Below are positions 16,481-24,786 of a stretch of 64,000 bases of DNA, in pieces. The stretch comes from Streptomyces griseorubiginosus. GTDB lineage: Bacteria > Actinomycetota > Actinomycetes > Streptomycetales > Streptomycetaceae. The stretch's first letter is position 1, and the number at the start of each line of letters is the position of its first letter. Below the pieces are notes generated by a model, which ran no database searches, was not told the origin of the DNA, and saw only the letters and a program-made list of their open reading frames with translations. The stretch spans positions 249,172-313,171 of the forward strand of contig NZ_KQ948735.1 in assembly GCF_001514195.1 (NCBI RefSeq), given 5' to 3'. A program made the position numbers and the translations under genes.

Positions 16481-19110
16481 TGACCGAGAACGCTCAGCAG
16501 CAGCCCACAGCGCCCCACACCGAACTGCCGACCCAGTACGCGCCGGCCGATGTAGAGGGGACGCTGTACGAGCGCTGGGTAGAGCGTGGTTACTTCGCCG
16601 CCGACGCGAAGAGCGACAAGCCGCCGTACACCATCGTCATCCCGCCGCCGAACGTCACCGGCAGCCTGCACCTCGGGCACGCCTTCCAGCACACCCTCAT
16701 GGACGCCCTCACGCGCCGCAAGCGCATGCAGGGCTACGAGGCGCTGTGGCTGCCCGGCATGGACCACGCCGGTATCGCCACCCAGAACAAGGTCGAGCAG
16801 CAGCTCGCCGAGGAGGGCAAGTCCCGGCACGACCTGGGGCGCGAGGAGTTCGTCGAGCGCGTCTGGCAGTGGAAGGAGGAGTACGGCGGCCGGATCCTCG
16901 GCCAGATGCGCCGGCTCGGTGACGGCGTCGACTGGGACCGCGAGCGGTTCACCATGGACGAGGGCCTCTCCAAGGCCGTCCTCACCATCTTCAAGCGCCT
17001 GTACGAAGACGAGCTGATCTACCGCGCCGAGCGCATCATCAACTGGTGTCCGCGCTGTCTGACGGCCATCTCGGACATCGAGGTGGAATACCAGGAGGAC
17101 GCGGGCGAGTTGGTCTCCATCCGCTACGGCGAGGGCGAGGACAGCCTGGTCGTCGCGACCACCCGCGCGGAGACGATGCTCGGTGACACCGCCGTCGCCG
17201 TCCACCCCGACGACGAGCGCTACCGGCACCTCATCGGCAAGCAGATCAAGCTCCCGCTGACCGACCGCACCATCCCGGTCGTCGCCGACACCCACGTCGA
17301 CCCCGAGTTCGGCACCGGCGCGGTCAAGGTGACCCCGGCGCACGACCCGAACGACTTCGAGATCGGCCGCCGTCACGACCTGCCGTCCCTGACGATCATG
17401 GACGAGCACGGTGTGATCACCGTCCACGGCCCGTTCCTCGGCCTGGACCGCTTCGAGGCGCGCTCGGCCGTCGTCGGCGCCCTCAAGGAGCAGGGCCGCA
17501 TCGTCGCCGAGAAGCGCCCCTACATGCACTCCGTCGGCCACTGCTCGCGCTGCAAGACCACCGTCGAGCCGCGCCTGTCGATGCAGTGGTGGGTCAAGGT
17601 CGGCCCGCTCGCCAAGGCCGCCGGCGACGCGGTCCGCGACGGCCGGGTGAAGATCCACCCCGAGGACATGTCGAAGCGCTACTTCGACTGGGTCGACAAC
17701 ATGCACGACTGGTGCATCTCGCGCCAGCTGTGGTGGGGCCACCGCATCCCGATCTGGTACGGCCCCGACGGCGAGGTCGTCTGCGTCGGACCGGACGAGG
17801 AGCCGCCCGGCACCGAGGCCGAGGGCTGGACCCAGGACTCCGACGTCCTGGACACCTGGTTCTCCTCCGGCCTGTGGCCCTTCTCCACCCTGGGCTGGCC
17901 CGAACAGACCGAGGACCTGCGGAAGTTCTACCCGACCGACGTCCTGCTCACCGGTCACGACATCATCTTCTTCTGGGTCGCCCGGATGATGATGTTCGGC
18001 CTCTACGCCATGGACGGCCAGGCCCCCTTCCACACCATCGCGCTGACCGGCCTGGTCCGCGACGAGTTCGGCAAGAAGATGTCGAAGTCGAACCCCAACG
18101 CGGTCGACCCGCTGGTCTGGATGGACGCCTACGGTTCCGACGCCGTCCGCTTCACCCTCGCCAACGGCGCCAACCCGGGCGCGGACGTGCCGATCGGCGA
18201 GGACTGGGTCAAGGCCTCCCGGAACTTCACCAACAAGATCTGGAACGCCACCCGCTTCGCCCTCATGAACGGCGCCACCATCGAGGGCCCGCTCCCGGAC
18301 GCCTCCGAGATGTCGGCGACGGACCGCTGGATCCTCTCCCGCCTGAACACCACGGTCGCCCAGGTCGACGCCTTCTACGACGACTACCAGTTCGCCAAAC
18401 TGGCCGACGCGCTCTACCACTTCGCGTGGGACGAGGTCTTCGACTGGTACGTCGAGCTGTCCAAGACCACGTTCTTCGCGGGCGGCGAGCCGGCCAAGGT
18501 CTCCGGCCGGGTCCTCGGCGAGGTCCTGGACGTGATGCTGCGCCTGCTCCACCCCGTCATCCCGTTCGTCACGGACGCCCTGTGGACCACCCTGACCGGC
18601 GGCGAGTCCCTCGTGATTGGCGAGTGGCCGGCCGACAGCGGCTTCCGCGACCAGGCCGCCGAGCAGGAGATCGAGCTGGTCCAGCGGGTCATCACCGAGG
18701 TCCGCCGCTTCCGCAAGGACCAGGGCCTCAAGGACGGCCAGAAGGTCCCGGCCCGCCTGGACCTGACCGGCACCGCCCTCGCCCCCCACGAGGCCGCCAT
18801 CCGCCAGCTCCTGCGCCTCCAGCCGGAGGGCGAGGGCTTCGCGGCCACGGCCACCCTCCCGGTCGCCGGTGCCACGGTCGCGCTCGACCTCTCGGGCACG
18901 ATCGACGTGGCGGCCGAGCGCAAGCGCCTCGCGAAGGACCTGGCGGCGGCGGAGAAGGAGCGCCAGCAGGCCGAGGCCAAGCTGGGCAACGAGGCGTTCC
19001 TGGCGAAGGCTCCGGACAACGTGGTGGACAAGATCCGCGGCCGCCTGGCCAAGGCGGACGAGGACATCAAGAGGATCCAGGAGCAACTGGACAGGCTTCC
19101 GCAAGCTTGA
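16480..19110 (+). CDS. valS: Valyl-tRNA synthetase
   Basis: An 876-residue class I aminoacyl-tRNA synthetase charging tRNA-Val. The two ATP-binding motifs are present: HLGH (about residues 64-67, in [14 protein letters not shown]) and KMSKS (residues 533-537). The CP1 editing domain lies between, with [19 protein letters not shown]. The protein ends in the coiled-coil arm typical of ValRS ([24 protein letters not shown]...). The start has a -10 box immediately upstream and no ribosome site, so the mRNA is probably leaderless. No T-box leader is present. A palindromic dispersed repeat separates it from folC. Confidence 0.97.
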   Translation: MTENAQQQPTAPHTELPTQYAPADVEGTLYERWVERGYFAADAKSDKPPYTIVIPPPNVTGSLHLGHAFQHTLMDALTRRKRMQGYEALWLPGMDHAGIATQNKVEQQLAEEGKSRHDLGREEFVERVWQWKEEYGGRILGQMRRLGDGVDWDRERFTMDEGLSKAVLTIFKRLYEDELIYRAERIINWCPRCLTAISDIEVEYQEDAGELVSIRYGEGEDSLVVATTRAETMLGDTAVAVHPDDERYRHLIGKQIKLPLTDRTIPVVADTHVDPEFGTGAVKVTPAHDPNDFEIGRRHDLPSLTIMDEHGVITVHGPFLGLDRFEARSAVVGALKEQGRIVAEKRPYMHSVGHCSRCKTTVEPRLSMQWWVKVGPLAKAAGDAVRDGRVKIHPEDMSKRYFDWVDNMHDWCISRQLWWGHRIPIWYGPDGEVVCVGPDEEPPGTEAEGWTQDSDVLDTWFSSGLWPFSTLGWPEQTEDLRKFYPTDVLLTGHDIIFFWVARMMMFGLYAMDGQAPFHTIALTGLVRDEFGKKMSKSNPNAVDPLVWMDAYGSDAVRFTLANGANPGADVPIGEDWVKASRNFTNKIWNATRFALMNGATIEGPLPDASEMSATDRWILSRLNTTVAQVDAFYDDYQFAKLADALYHFAWDEVFDWYVELSKTTFFAGGEPAKVSGRVLGEVLDVMLRLLHPVIPFVTDALWTTLTGGESLVIGEWPADSGFRDQAAEQEIELVQRVITEVRRFRKDQGLKDGQKVPARLDLTGTALAPHEAAIRQLLRLQPEGEGFAATATLPVAGATVALDLSGTIDVAAERKRLAKDLAAAEKERQQAEAKLGNEAFLAKAPDNVVDKIRGRLAKADEDIKRIQEQLDRLPQA

Positions 19111-19118
19111 GCTACCCA

Positions 19119-19163
19119 GGGGCGCGGGGAACTGCGCGACCAGCCACAACGTTCCCCGCGCCC
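19119..19163. repeat. Dispersed palindromic element between valS and folC
   Basis: gggcgcggggaac (19120-19132) is exactly complementary to gttccccgcgccc (19151-19163). The 22 bp at 19119-19140 recur in inverted orientation at 21609-21630 after ndk. I know this ggggcgcggggaactgcgcg text as a very abundant intergenic motif of Streptomyces genomes. Confidence 0.8.
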
Positions 19164-19216
19164 GCCAACGGCGACCGGCCACCCCACTCCGAAGGCACTC
19201 TGTCAGTCGGCCTCCG

Positions 19217-19230
19217 TAGACTGGGCCCCG
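19217..19230 (+). promoter_or_regulatory. -10 box placed for a leaderless folC transcript
   Basis: TAGACT at 19217-19222 is followed by 7 bases and then the folC GTG. There is no ribosome site. Same arrangement as at valS. Confidence 0.55.
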
Positions 19231-20714
19231 TGAGTGAGACCGACCCCTTCGACGAGATCGTCGCCGCCGAGACCGACCGGGACCCCGACCTCGCGGTCAT
19301 CGAGGCCGGCAGCCGCACCCTGCGCACCCAGGGCGCCCCGCCGGAGGCAGACGTCCCCGCGCGCCCCGAGGACCCCGAGGTCGACAAGGCCCTGCGTGAG
19401 GTCGAGGCGGACCTGGCCACCCGCTGGGGCGAGACCAAGCTGGAGCCGAGCGTCAGCCGTATCGCCGCCCTGATGGACCTCCTCGGCGAGCCGCAGCGGT
19501 CGTACCCCTCGATCCACATCACCGGCACCAACGGCAAGACCTCCACCGCCCGCATGATCGAGGCCCTTCTCGGCGCCTTCGAGCTGCGCACGGGCCGCTA
19601 CACCAGCCCCCACGTCCAGTCGATCACCGAGCGGATCAGCCTGGACGGCGCCCCGATCTCCGCCGAGCGGTTCATCGAGACGTACCAGGACATCAAGCCG
19701 TACGTCGAGATGGTCGACGCCGCGCAGGAGTACCGGCTGTCCTTCTTCGAGGTGCTGACCGGCATGGCGTACGCCGCCTTCGCGGACGCCCCCGTGGACG
19801 TGGCCGTCGTCGAGGTCGGCATGGGCGGCTCCTGGGACGCGACCAACGTCATCGACGGCGATGTCGCGGTCGTGACCCCCATCGACCTGGACCACACCGA
19901 CCGGCTCGGCGAGACCCCCGGGGAGATCGCCGTCGAGAAGGCCGGGATCATCAAGCAGGACGCGACCGTCATCCTGGCCCAGCAGCCGGTCGACGCGGCG
20001 CAGGTGCTGCTGAAGAAGGCCGTGGAGGTCGACGCGACCGTCGCGCGCGAGGGCCTGGAGTTCGGGGTCGTGTCCCGGCAGGTCGCCGTCGGCGGCCAGC
20101 TGCTGACCCTGCGGGGCCTGGGCGGCGAGTACGAAGAGGTCTACCTCCCGCTGCACGGCCCCTACCAGGCGCACAACGCGGCCGTGGCCCTCGCCGCCGT
20201 CGAGGCGTTCTTCGGTGTCGGCGCCCAGCGCCCCGACCCCCTCGACATCGACACCGTCCGCAAGGCGTTCGCCGCGGTGTCCTCGCCGGGCCGCCTCGAG
20301 GTCGTACGGCGGTCCCCGACCGTCGTCCTGGACGCCGCCCACAACCCCGCGGGCGCCCGTGCCACCGCGGAGGCGGTGGGTGAGGCCTTCGACTTCAGCC
20401 GGCTGATCGGCGTGGTCGGCGCGAGCGGGGAGAAGGACGTGCGGGGGCTCCTGGAGGCCTTCGAGCCGATCTTCGCCGAGATCGTCGTCACCCAGAACTC
20501 CAGCCACCGCGCCATGGACGCCGACGAGCTCGCCGCGATCGCCGTCGAGGTGTTCGGCGAGGAGCGGGTCCAGGTCGAGCCGCGGCTGCCGGACGCCCTG
20601 GAGGAGGCGATCACGCTGGCCGAGGAGGACGGCGAGTTCGCGGGCGGCGGTGTGCTCGTCACCGGGTCGGTCATCACGGTCGGCGAGGCCCGGCTGCTGC
20701 TCGGAAGGGGCTGA
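19230..20714 (+). CDS. folC: Dihydrofolate/folylpolyglutamate synthase
   Basis: A 494-residue Mur-ligase-fold enzyme that adds glutamate to dihydropteroate and to reduced folates. The ATP loop ITGTNGKTST (about residues 97-106) and the SPHVQSITERI folate segment are present, as are the metal-binding VEVGMGG and DAAHNPAGA motifs. An N-terminal extension of about 50 acidic, low-complexity residues precedes the catalytic fold, as in other Streptomyces FolC. The GTG at 19230 is preceded by a -10 box and no ribosome site. Order valS-folC-(DUF4233)-ndk is conserved in actinobacteria. Confidence 0.95.
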   Translation: MSETDPFDEIVAAETDRDPDLAVIEAGSRTLRTQGAPPEADVPARPEDPEVDKALREVEADLATRWGETKLEPSVSRIAALMDLLGEPQRSYPSIHITGTNGKTSTARMIEALLGAFELRTGRYTSPHVQSITERISLDGAPISAERFIETYQDIKPYVEMVDAAQEYRLSFFEVLTGMAYAAFADAPVDVAVVEVGMGGSWDATNVIDGDVAVVTPIDLDHTDRLGETPGEIAVEKAGIIKQDATVILAQQPVDAAQVLLKKAVEVDATVAREGLEFGVVSRQVAVGGQLLTLRGLGGEYEEVYLPLHGPYQAHNAAVALAAVEAFFGVGAQRPDPLDIDTVRKAFAAVSSPGRLEVVRRSPTVVLDAAHNPAGARATAEAVGEAFDFSRLIGVVGASGEKDVRGLLEAFEPIFAEIVVTQNSSHRAMDADELAAIAVEVFGEERVQVEPRLPDALEEAITLAEEDGEFAGGGVLVTGSVITVGEARLLLGRG

Positions 20715-20722
20715 GCCGCGCC

Positions 20723-21088
20723 ATGCGTACGCTCTGTGCATCGACCCTGATCGGCGAGTTCTTCGTCATCGGCTTCGCCGGACTGGTCGCGATGAAGGAC
20801 CCGGATCTCGCGACCTCCACGGTGTGGACGGTCAGCGGCATCGCCATGTTCCTGTGCCTGGCACTGTGCGGGATGGTCACCCGGCCCGGCGGCATCGCCC
20901 TCGGCTGGGCCCTCCAGATCGCCCTGATCGCCTCGGGCTTCGTCCTGCCGGCCATGTTCGTCATGGGCGTGCTGTTCGCGCTGCTGTGGTGGGCCTCCGT
21001 CCACTACGGCCGGAAGATCGACGAGGCGAAGGCGCGGTTCGCGGCCCAGGCGGCGCAGGCCGACCCCTCTACACCTGACGCTGTGTGA
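20723..21088 (+). CDS. DUF4233 membrane protein
   Basis: A 121-residue protein with four predicted membrane helices (LIGEFFVIGFAGLVAM, VSGIAMFLCLALCGMV, LGWALQIALIASGFVL and AMFVMGVLFALLWWASV) and a charged cytoplasmic tail. It starts 8 bases after the folC stop, so the two are surely co-transcribed. Proteins of the DUF4233 family almost always sit between folC and ndk in actinobacteria. Function unknown. Confidence 0.85.
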   Translation: MRTLCASTLIGEFFVIGFAGLVAMKDPDLATSTVWTVSGIAMFLCLALCGMVTRPGGIALGWALQIALIASGFVLPAMFVMGVLFALLWWASVHYGRKIDEAKARFAAQAAQADPSTPDAV

Positions 21089-21152
21089 CCGGCGAGCCGA
21101 CACGCCCTGTAATCTCGTCCCACCGCACATGTCAGCAGCCAAGGAGTCCCTC

Positions 21153-21566
21153 GTGAGCCAGCGCACCCTCGTCCTCCTCAAGCCCGACGCCGTCCGTCGT
21201 GGCCTGACCGGCGAGATCATCAGCCGTATCGAGCGCAAGGCCGGCTGGACGATCACGGCGCTGGAGCTGCGGACCCTCGACCAGGACACGCTGGAGCAGC
21301 ACTACGGCGAGCACAAGGGCAAGCCCTTCTACGAGCCGCTGGTGGAGTTCATGGCCTCCGGTCCGGTCGTCGCGCTGATCGTCGAGGGCGAGCGGGTCAT
21401 CGAGGGCGTACGCCAGCTGGCCGGCCCGACCGACCCGATCGCCGCCGCGCCCGGCTCCATCCGGGGCGACTTCGGTGTGATCGTCCGGGAGAACCTGATC
21501 CACGCGAGTGACTCCGTCGAGTCGGCCGAGCGTGAGGTGAAGGTGTTCTTCCCGGACCGCGCGTAG
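21153..21566 (+). CDS. ndk: Nucleoside diphosphate kinase
   Basis: A 137-residue kinase that equalises nucleoside triphosphate pools through a phospho-histidine intermediate. The catalytic His117 is in the conserved segment ENLIHASDS; the N-terminal TLVLLKPDAV and the substrate loop are complete. I start at the GTG at 21153 because AAGGAG lies just upstream; an ATG 8 codons earlier would place that ribosome site inside the gene. It follows folC and the DUF4233 gene in the usual order. Confidence 0.95.
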   Translation: MSQRTLVLLKPDAVRRGLTGEIISRIERKAGWTITALELRTLDQDTLEQHYGEHKGKPFYEPLVEFMASGPVVALIVEGERVIEGVRQLAGPTDPIAAAPGSIRGDFGVIVRENLIHASDSVESAEREVKVFFPDRA

Positions 21567-21608
21567 CCTCCGGAGCGCCGTCGCGGGCCGCGGGGCCGTC
21601 CTGGCTCG

Positions 21609-21630
21609 TCGCGCAGTTCCCCGCGCCCCT
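21609..21630 (-). repeat. Inverted copy of the 22-bp dispersed element after ndk
   Basis: gtcgcgcagttccccgcgcccc is the exact reverse complement of 19119-19140. The partner arm on its left is degenerate (gccgcggggccg). It opens the 355-bp ndk-mreB gap, in which I see no gene. Confidence 0.75.
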
Positions 21631-21688
21631 TAGGGAGTTTCGGTGGATGTTTCTGACTATGCGTCAGCTCGACCTCTCCTCTGACCTG

Positions 21689-21714
21689 GGACGGCCGATC
21701 TTTTTCGGCCGTCC
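21689..21714 (+). terminator. Hairpin with T-rich loop in the ndk-mreB gap
   Basis: ggacggccga (21689-21698) pairs exactly with tcggccgtcc (21705-21714), loop tctttt. The remaining sequence to 21921 must carry the mreB promoter or promoters; I cannot place them with confidence. Confidence 0.65.
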
Positions 21715-21921
21715 TTCGGCATATGCGTGCCGATCGGGGGAACGAGTGGCCCTTATGGACCGTCTCCACAAGCGGGGCGGCTCCACATCTGCTGACAATG
21801 GCGAAGACCCTCGCGCAGTGTTCGTGCAGGCGCGTCTACCATGGAAGCCTTCACGTCACAGCACCCACTTCGCCGACCTGAAAAGCCCTCAAAAGCTCCC
21901 GGGAAGGCCAGACGAATCCTG

Positions 21922-22953
21922 ATGGGGAACTCAATGTCGTTCATCGGCCGTGACATGGCTGTCGACCTCGGGACCGCCAACACGCTGGTGTACGTCAGGG
22001 GTCGCGGGATCGTACTCAACGAGCCGTCCGTCGTCGCGATCAACACGAACACCGGTGGAATTCTGGCAGTCGGTGCCGAGGCCAAGAAGATGATCGGGCG
22101 GACCCCCGGCAACATCGTTGCCGTGCGTCCGCTGAAGGACGGCGTGATCGCCGACTTCGAGATCACCGAGCGGATGCTCCGCTACTTCATCCTGAAGATC
22201 CACAAGCGGCGGTATCTCGCCAGGCCGCGCGTCGTCGTGTGTGTCCCCTCGGGCATCACCGGCGTCGAGCGCCGCGCCGTCATCGAGGCGTCGTCCCAGG
22301 CCGGCGCCCGCCAGGTGCACATCATCGAGGAGCCCATGGCGGCCGCCATCGGCTCCGGTCTGCCGGTCCACGAGGCCACGGGCAACATGGTGGTGGACAT
22401 CGGCGGCGGCACCACGGAGGTCGCGGTCATCTCCCTCGGCGGCATCGTCACCGCGCAGTCCATCCGCGTCGCGGGCGACGAACTGGACAACGCGATCATC
22501 CAGCACATCAAGAAGGAGTACTCCCTCCTGCTGGGTGAGCGGACGGCCGAGCAGATCAAGATCACGATCGGTTCGGCGTACGACCTCGACGCTGACGAGC
22601 ACACCGAAATCCGCGGCCGGGACCTCGTCTCCGGACTGCCCAAGACCGTCGTCATCTCGGCCGCCGAGGTCCGCAAGGCGATCGAGGAACCCGTCAACGC
22701 CATCGTCGACGCCGTCAAGACGACCCTGGACAAGTGCCCGCCGGAGCTCTCCGGCGACATCATGGACCGCGGAATCGTTCTGACCGGCGGCGGAGCCCTG
22801 CTGCGCGGCCTGGACGAGCGGCTGCGCCGGGAGACCGGCATGCCGATCCACATCGCCGAGGACCCGCTGGACAGCGTGGCGCTCGGCTCCGGCAAGTGCG
22901 TCGAGGAGTTCGAGGCACTCCAGCAGGTGCTGGACGCCCAGCCGCGCAGATGA
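21922..22953 (+). CDS. mreB: Rod shape-determining protein MreB
   Basis: A 343-residue actin homologue. The ATPase motifs are intact: [11 protein letters not shown] (phosphate 1), [17 protein letters not shown] (phosphate 2) and [15 protein letters not shown] (adenosine). The amphipathic N-terminus MSFIGRDM is the membrane-contacting part. The ATG at 21922 (MGNSMSF) is the form I remember from S. coelicolor; ATG at 21934 (MSFIG) is possible. In Streptomyces MreB acts mainly in aerial hyphae and spore wall synthesis rather than tip growth. It heads mreB-mreC-mreD-pbp2-rodA. Confidence 0.96.
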   Translation: MGNSMSFIGRDMAVDLGTANTLVYVRGRGIVLNEPSVVAINTNTGGILAVGAEAKKMIGRTPGNIVAVRPLKDGVIADFEITERMLRYFILKIHKRRYLARPRVVVCVPSGITGVERRAVIEASSQAGARQVHIIEEPMAAAIGSGLPVHEATGNMVVDIGGGTTEVAVISLGGIVTAQSIRVAGDELDNAIIQHIKKEYSLLLGERTAEQIKITIGSAYDLDADEHTEIRGRDLVSGLPKTVVISAAEVRKAIEEPVNAIVDAVKTTLDKCPPELSGDIMDRGIVLTGGGALLRGLDERLRRETGMPIHIAEDPLDSVALGSGKCVEEFEALQQVLDAQPRR

Positions 22954-22967
22954 CGTAACTCTTCGAT

Positions 22968-23003
22968 TCCGCCGTACGAGATGATCTCCTCTCGTGCGGC
23001 GGA
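22968..23003 (+). terminator. Hairpin between mreB and mreC, possible attenuator
   Basis: tccgccgtacgag (22968-22980) pairs with ctcgtgcggcgga (22991-23003), 12 Watson-Crick pairs and one G-U, loop of 10, followed by tcgttgat. It lies 14 bases after the mreB stop inside the operon, so it may set mreB above the downstream genes. Confidence 0.65.
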
Positions 23004-23068
23004 TCGTTGATATCGAGGCATAAGCTCCCATAAACGCAACTTCAATGAGAAGGGCACGGCCGCCGCAC

Positions 23069-24016
23069 GTGAGGGACACACGAGAGAGCCGGCTGCTCCT
23101 GGTGCTGCTGATCGCCGTCGCGTTCGCGCTGATCACGGTCGACATCCGCGGCGGGGAGGACTCACCGGTCGACGGTGCCCGCCAGGCCGCGGCCGCCGTG
23201 TTCGGCCCGGTCGAGGACGGTGTGTCGTCCGCGGTGAACCCGGTCGGCAACGCGGTGTCGGCGATCCGCGACTCCGGCGAGCGGCACGACCGGCTCGCCG
23301 AGCTGGAGAAGGAGAACGCCGCCCTCAAGGCCAAGCTCGGCAGCGACGACCGCAACTCCAGCCGCCTCAAGCAGCTCGACAAGATGCTGAAGATCGCCGG
23401 CGAGGGCCAGTACGGCATCAAGGGCGCCCAGGTCATCGCCATAGGAGCGGCCCAGGGCTTCTCCTGGACCATCACCGTGGACGTCGGCGCCCACGACGGC
23501 ATCCAGCGCGACATGACCGTCCTCAACGGCGACGGCCTGGTCGGCCGCGTCACCACGGTCGGCCCCGACACCGCCACCGTGCTCCTCGCCAACGACCCCG
23601 ACTTCACCGTCGGCACCCGCATGGAGGCCTCCGACGAGCTCGGCTTCGCCTCCGGACAGGGCGACCGCCCGCTGCGCGTGGAACTCCTCAACGGCAAGGC
23701 CGACGTGAAGAAGGGCGACCGTCTGGTCACCTTCGGCTCCCAGGCCGACAAGCCCTTCGTGCCCGGCGTGCCGGTCGGCGTGGTCTCCCGCGTCGACCCC
23801 TCCGGCGGCGACCTCACCCGCACCCTCTACGTCACCCCGTACGTCAGCTTCACCAAGCTCGACATCGTCGGCATCGTCGTCGAGGCCCCGAAGAAGGACC
23901 CGCGCGACACGGTGCTGCCCGCCAAGCCGAAACCGACGCCCACGCCGACCGTGACGGTCACCGTCACCCCGTCCGCCAACGCGCCGCTCGACGGCGAGAT
24001 CCAGCAAGAGCAGTAG
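23069..24016 (+). CDS. mreC: Rod shape-determining protein MreC
   Basis: A bitopic membrane protein of about 315 residues that bridges MreB and the elongation peptidoglycan synthases. One N-terminal membrane helix (LLLVLLIAVAFALITV) is followed by a coiled coil (HDRLAELEKENAALKAKL), then the two beta-barrel core of MreC (about residues 110-265) and a Pro/Thr-rich tail with VTVTVTPS. The GTG at 23069 gives the N-terminus VRDTRESRLL that I know from homologues; an ATG 8 codons upstream lacks a better ribosome site. mreD follows after 12 bases. Confidence 0.92.
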   Translation: MRDTRESRLLLVLLIAVAFALITVDIRGGEDSPVDGARQAAAAVFGPVEDGVSSAVNPVGNAVSAIRDSGERHDRLAELEKENAALKAKLGSDDRNSSRLKQLDKMLKIAGEGQYGIKGAQVIAIGAAQGFSWTITVDVGAHDGIQRDMTVLNGDGLVGRVTTVGPDTATVLLANDPDFTVGTRMEASDELGFASGQGDRPLRVELLNGKADVKKGDRLVTFGSQADKPFVPGVPVGVVSRVDPSGGDLTRTLYVTPYVSFTKLDIVGIVVEAPKKDPRDTVLPAKPKPTPTPTVTVTVTPSANAPLDGEIQQEQ

Positions 24017-24028
24017 GAGCTGTACCTG

Positions 24029-24706
24029 ATGCGCGTCAACCGGATCCTGCTGTCGTCGGCCCTGATCGTCGTCGCCCTGGTCGTCCAGGTGAGCGTCCTC
24101 GCCCGCCTCCACCTCCCGGGCGCCGTCCCGGACCTGCTGCTCCTGACCGTGCTGGGCCTCGCCCTGGTCTACGGCCATGTCGGCGGCGCCCTCGTCGGCT
24201 TCGGCGCCGGCCTCCTCGCCGACCTCGCCCCGCCCGCCGACCACGCGGCCGGCCGGTACGCCCTGGTCCTGTGCGTCATCGGCTATCTCGCCGGACTCGC
24301 CAAGCCGGAGAACGGCCGCCTCAAGTCGGCCACCGGACCCATGGTCGTCGTGGTCGCCGCCGCCCTCGGCACCACCCTGCTGTACGCCGGGGTCGGCGCT
24401 CTCGTCGGCGACACCACCGCCCGCCATGTCGGCCTGCCCAGCCTGCTGTTCACGGCCGCCCTGTACGACCTGCTGCTCGCCCCGTTCGTCGTCCCCGGCA
24501 TCATGGCGCTCGCCCGCAAGGCCGAGAACGACCCGCTCGCCGAGACCAGCTCCGCGGCCAAGTCCGCGGACATCTCCTCCGGCTGGCTCTCCTCCGGCAC
24601 CGGCCTCAAGATCGGCGGCCAGCGCGGGGGCCTGGGCGGCCTCAAGAACAAGGCACGCACCCGTACGGCCCGCGTGGGCCGCATCAAGGGAGTCAAGCGG
24701 CTGTGA
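24029..24706 (+). CDS. mreD: Rod shape-determining protein MreD
   Basis: A 225-residue membrane protein with about five or six helices (for example LIVVALVVQVSVLARL, LVYGHVGGALVGFGAGLLADL, LLFTAALYDLLLAPFVV). MreD supports the MreC-PBP2-RodA elongation complex. A basic tail (KNKARTRTARVGRIKGVKRL) of about 50 residues extends past the last helix. It starts 12 bases after mreC and is co-transcribed with it. Confidence 0.92.
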   Translation: MRVNRILLSSALIVVALVVQVSVLARLHLPGAVPDLLLLTVLGLALVYGHVGGALVGFGAGLLADLAPPADHAAGRYALVLCVIGYLAGLAKPENGRLKSATGPMVVVVAAALGTTLLYAGVGALVGDTTARHVGLPSLLFTAALYDLLLAPFVVPGIMALARKAENDPLAETSSAAKSADISSGWLSSGTGLKIGGQRGGLGGLKNKARTRTARVGRIKGVKRL

Positions 24707-24786
24707 CCCCACGGCAGTTGGCGGACCCCGTTCACAGGTTCGCCGTATATGACACATACACACACTGAGAGGGGGCGGCAGCCGCA

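Noticed and set aside
16366..19182. Open frame of 938 codons on the minus strand opposite valS
   Set aside because: It is a mirror of a certain gene; the high GC content keeps the antisense frame open. The translation is Gly/Val/Leu/Arg/Asp low-complexity text with no domain.
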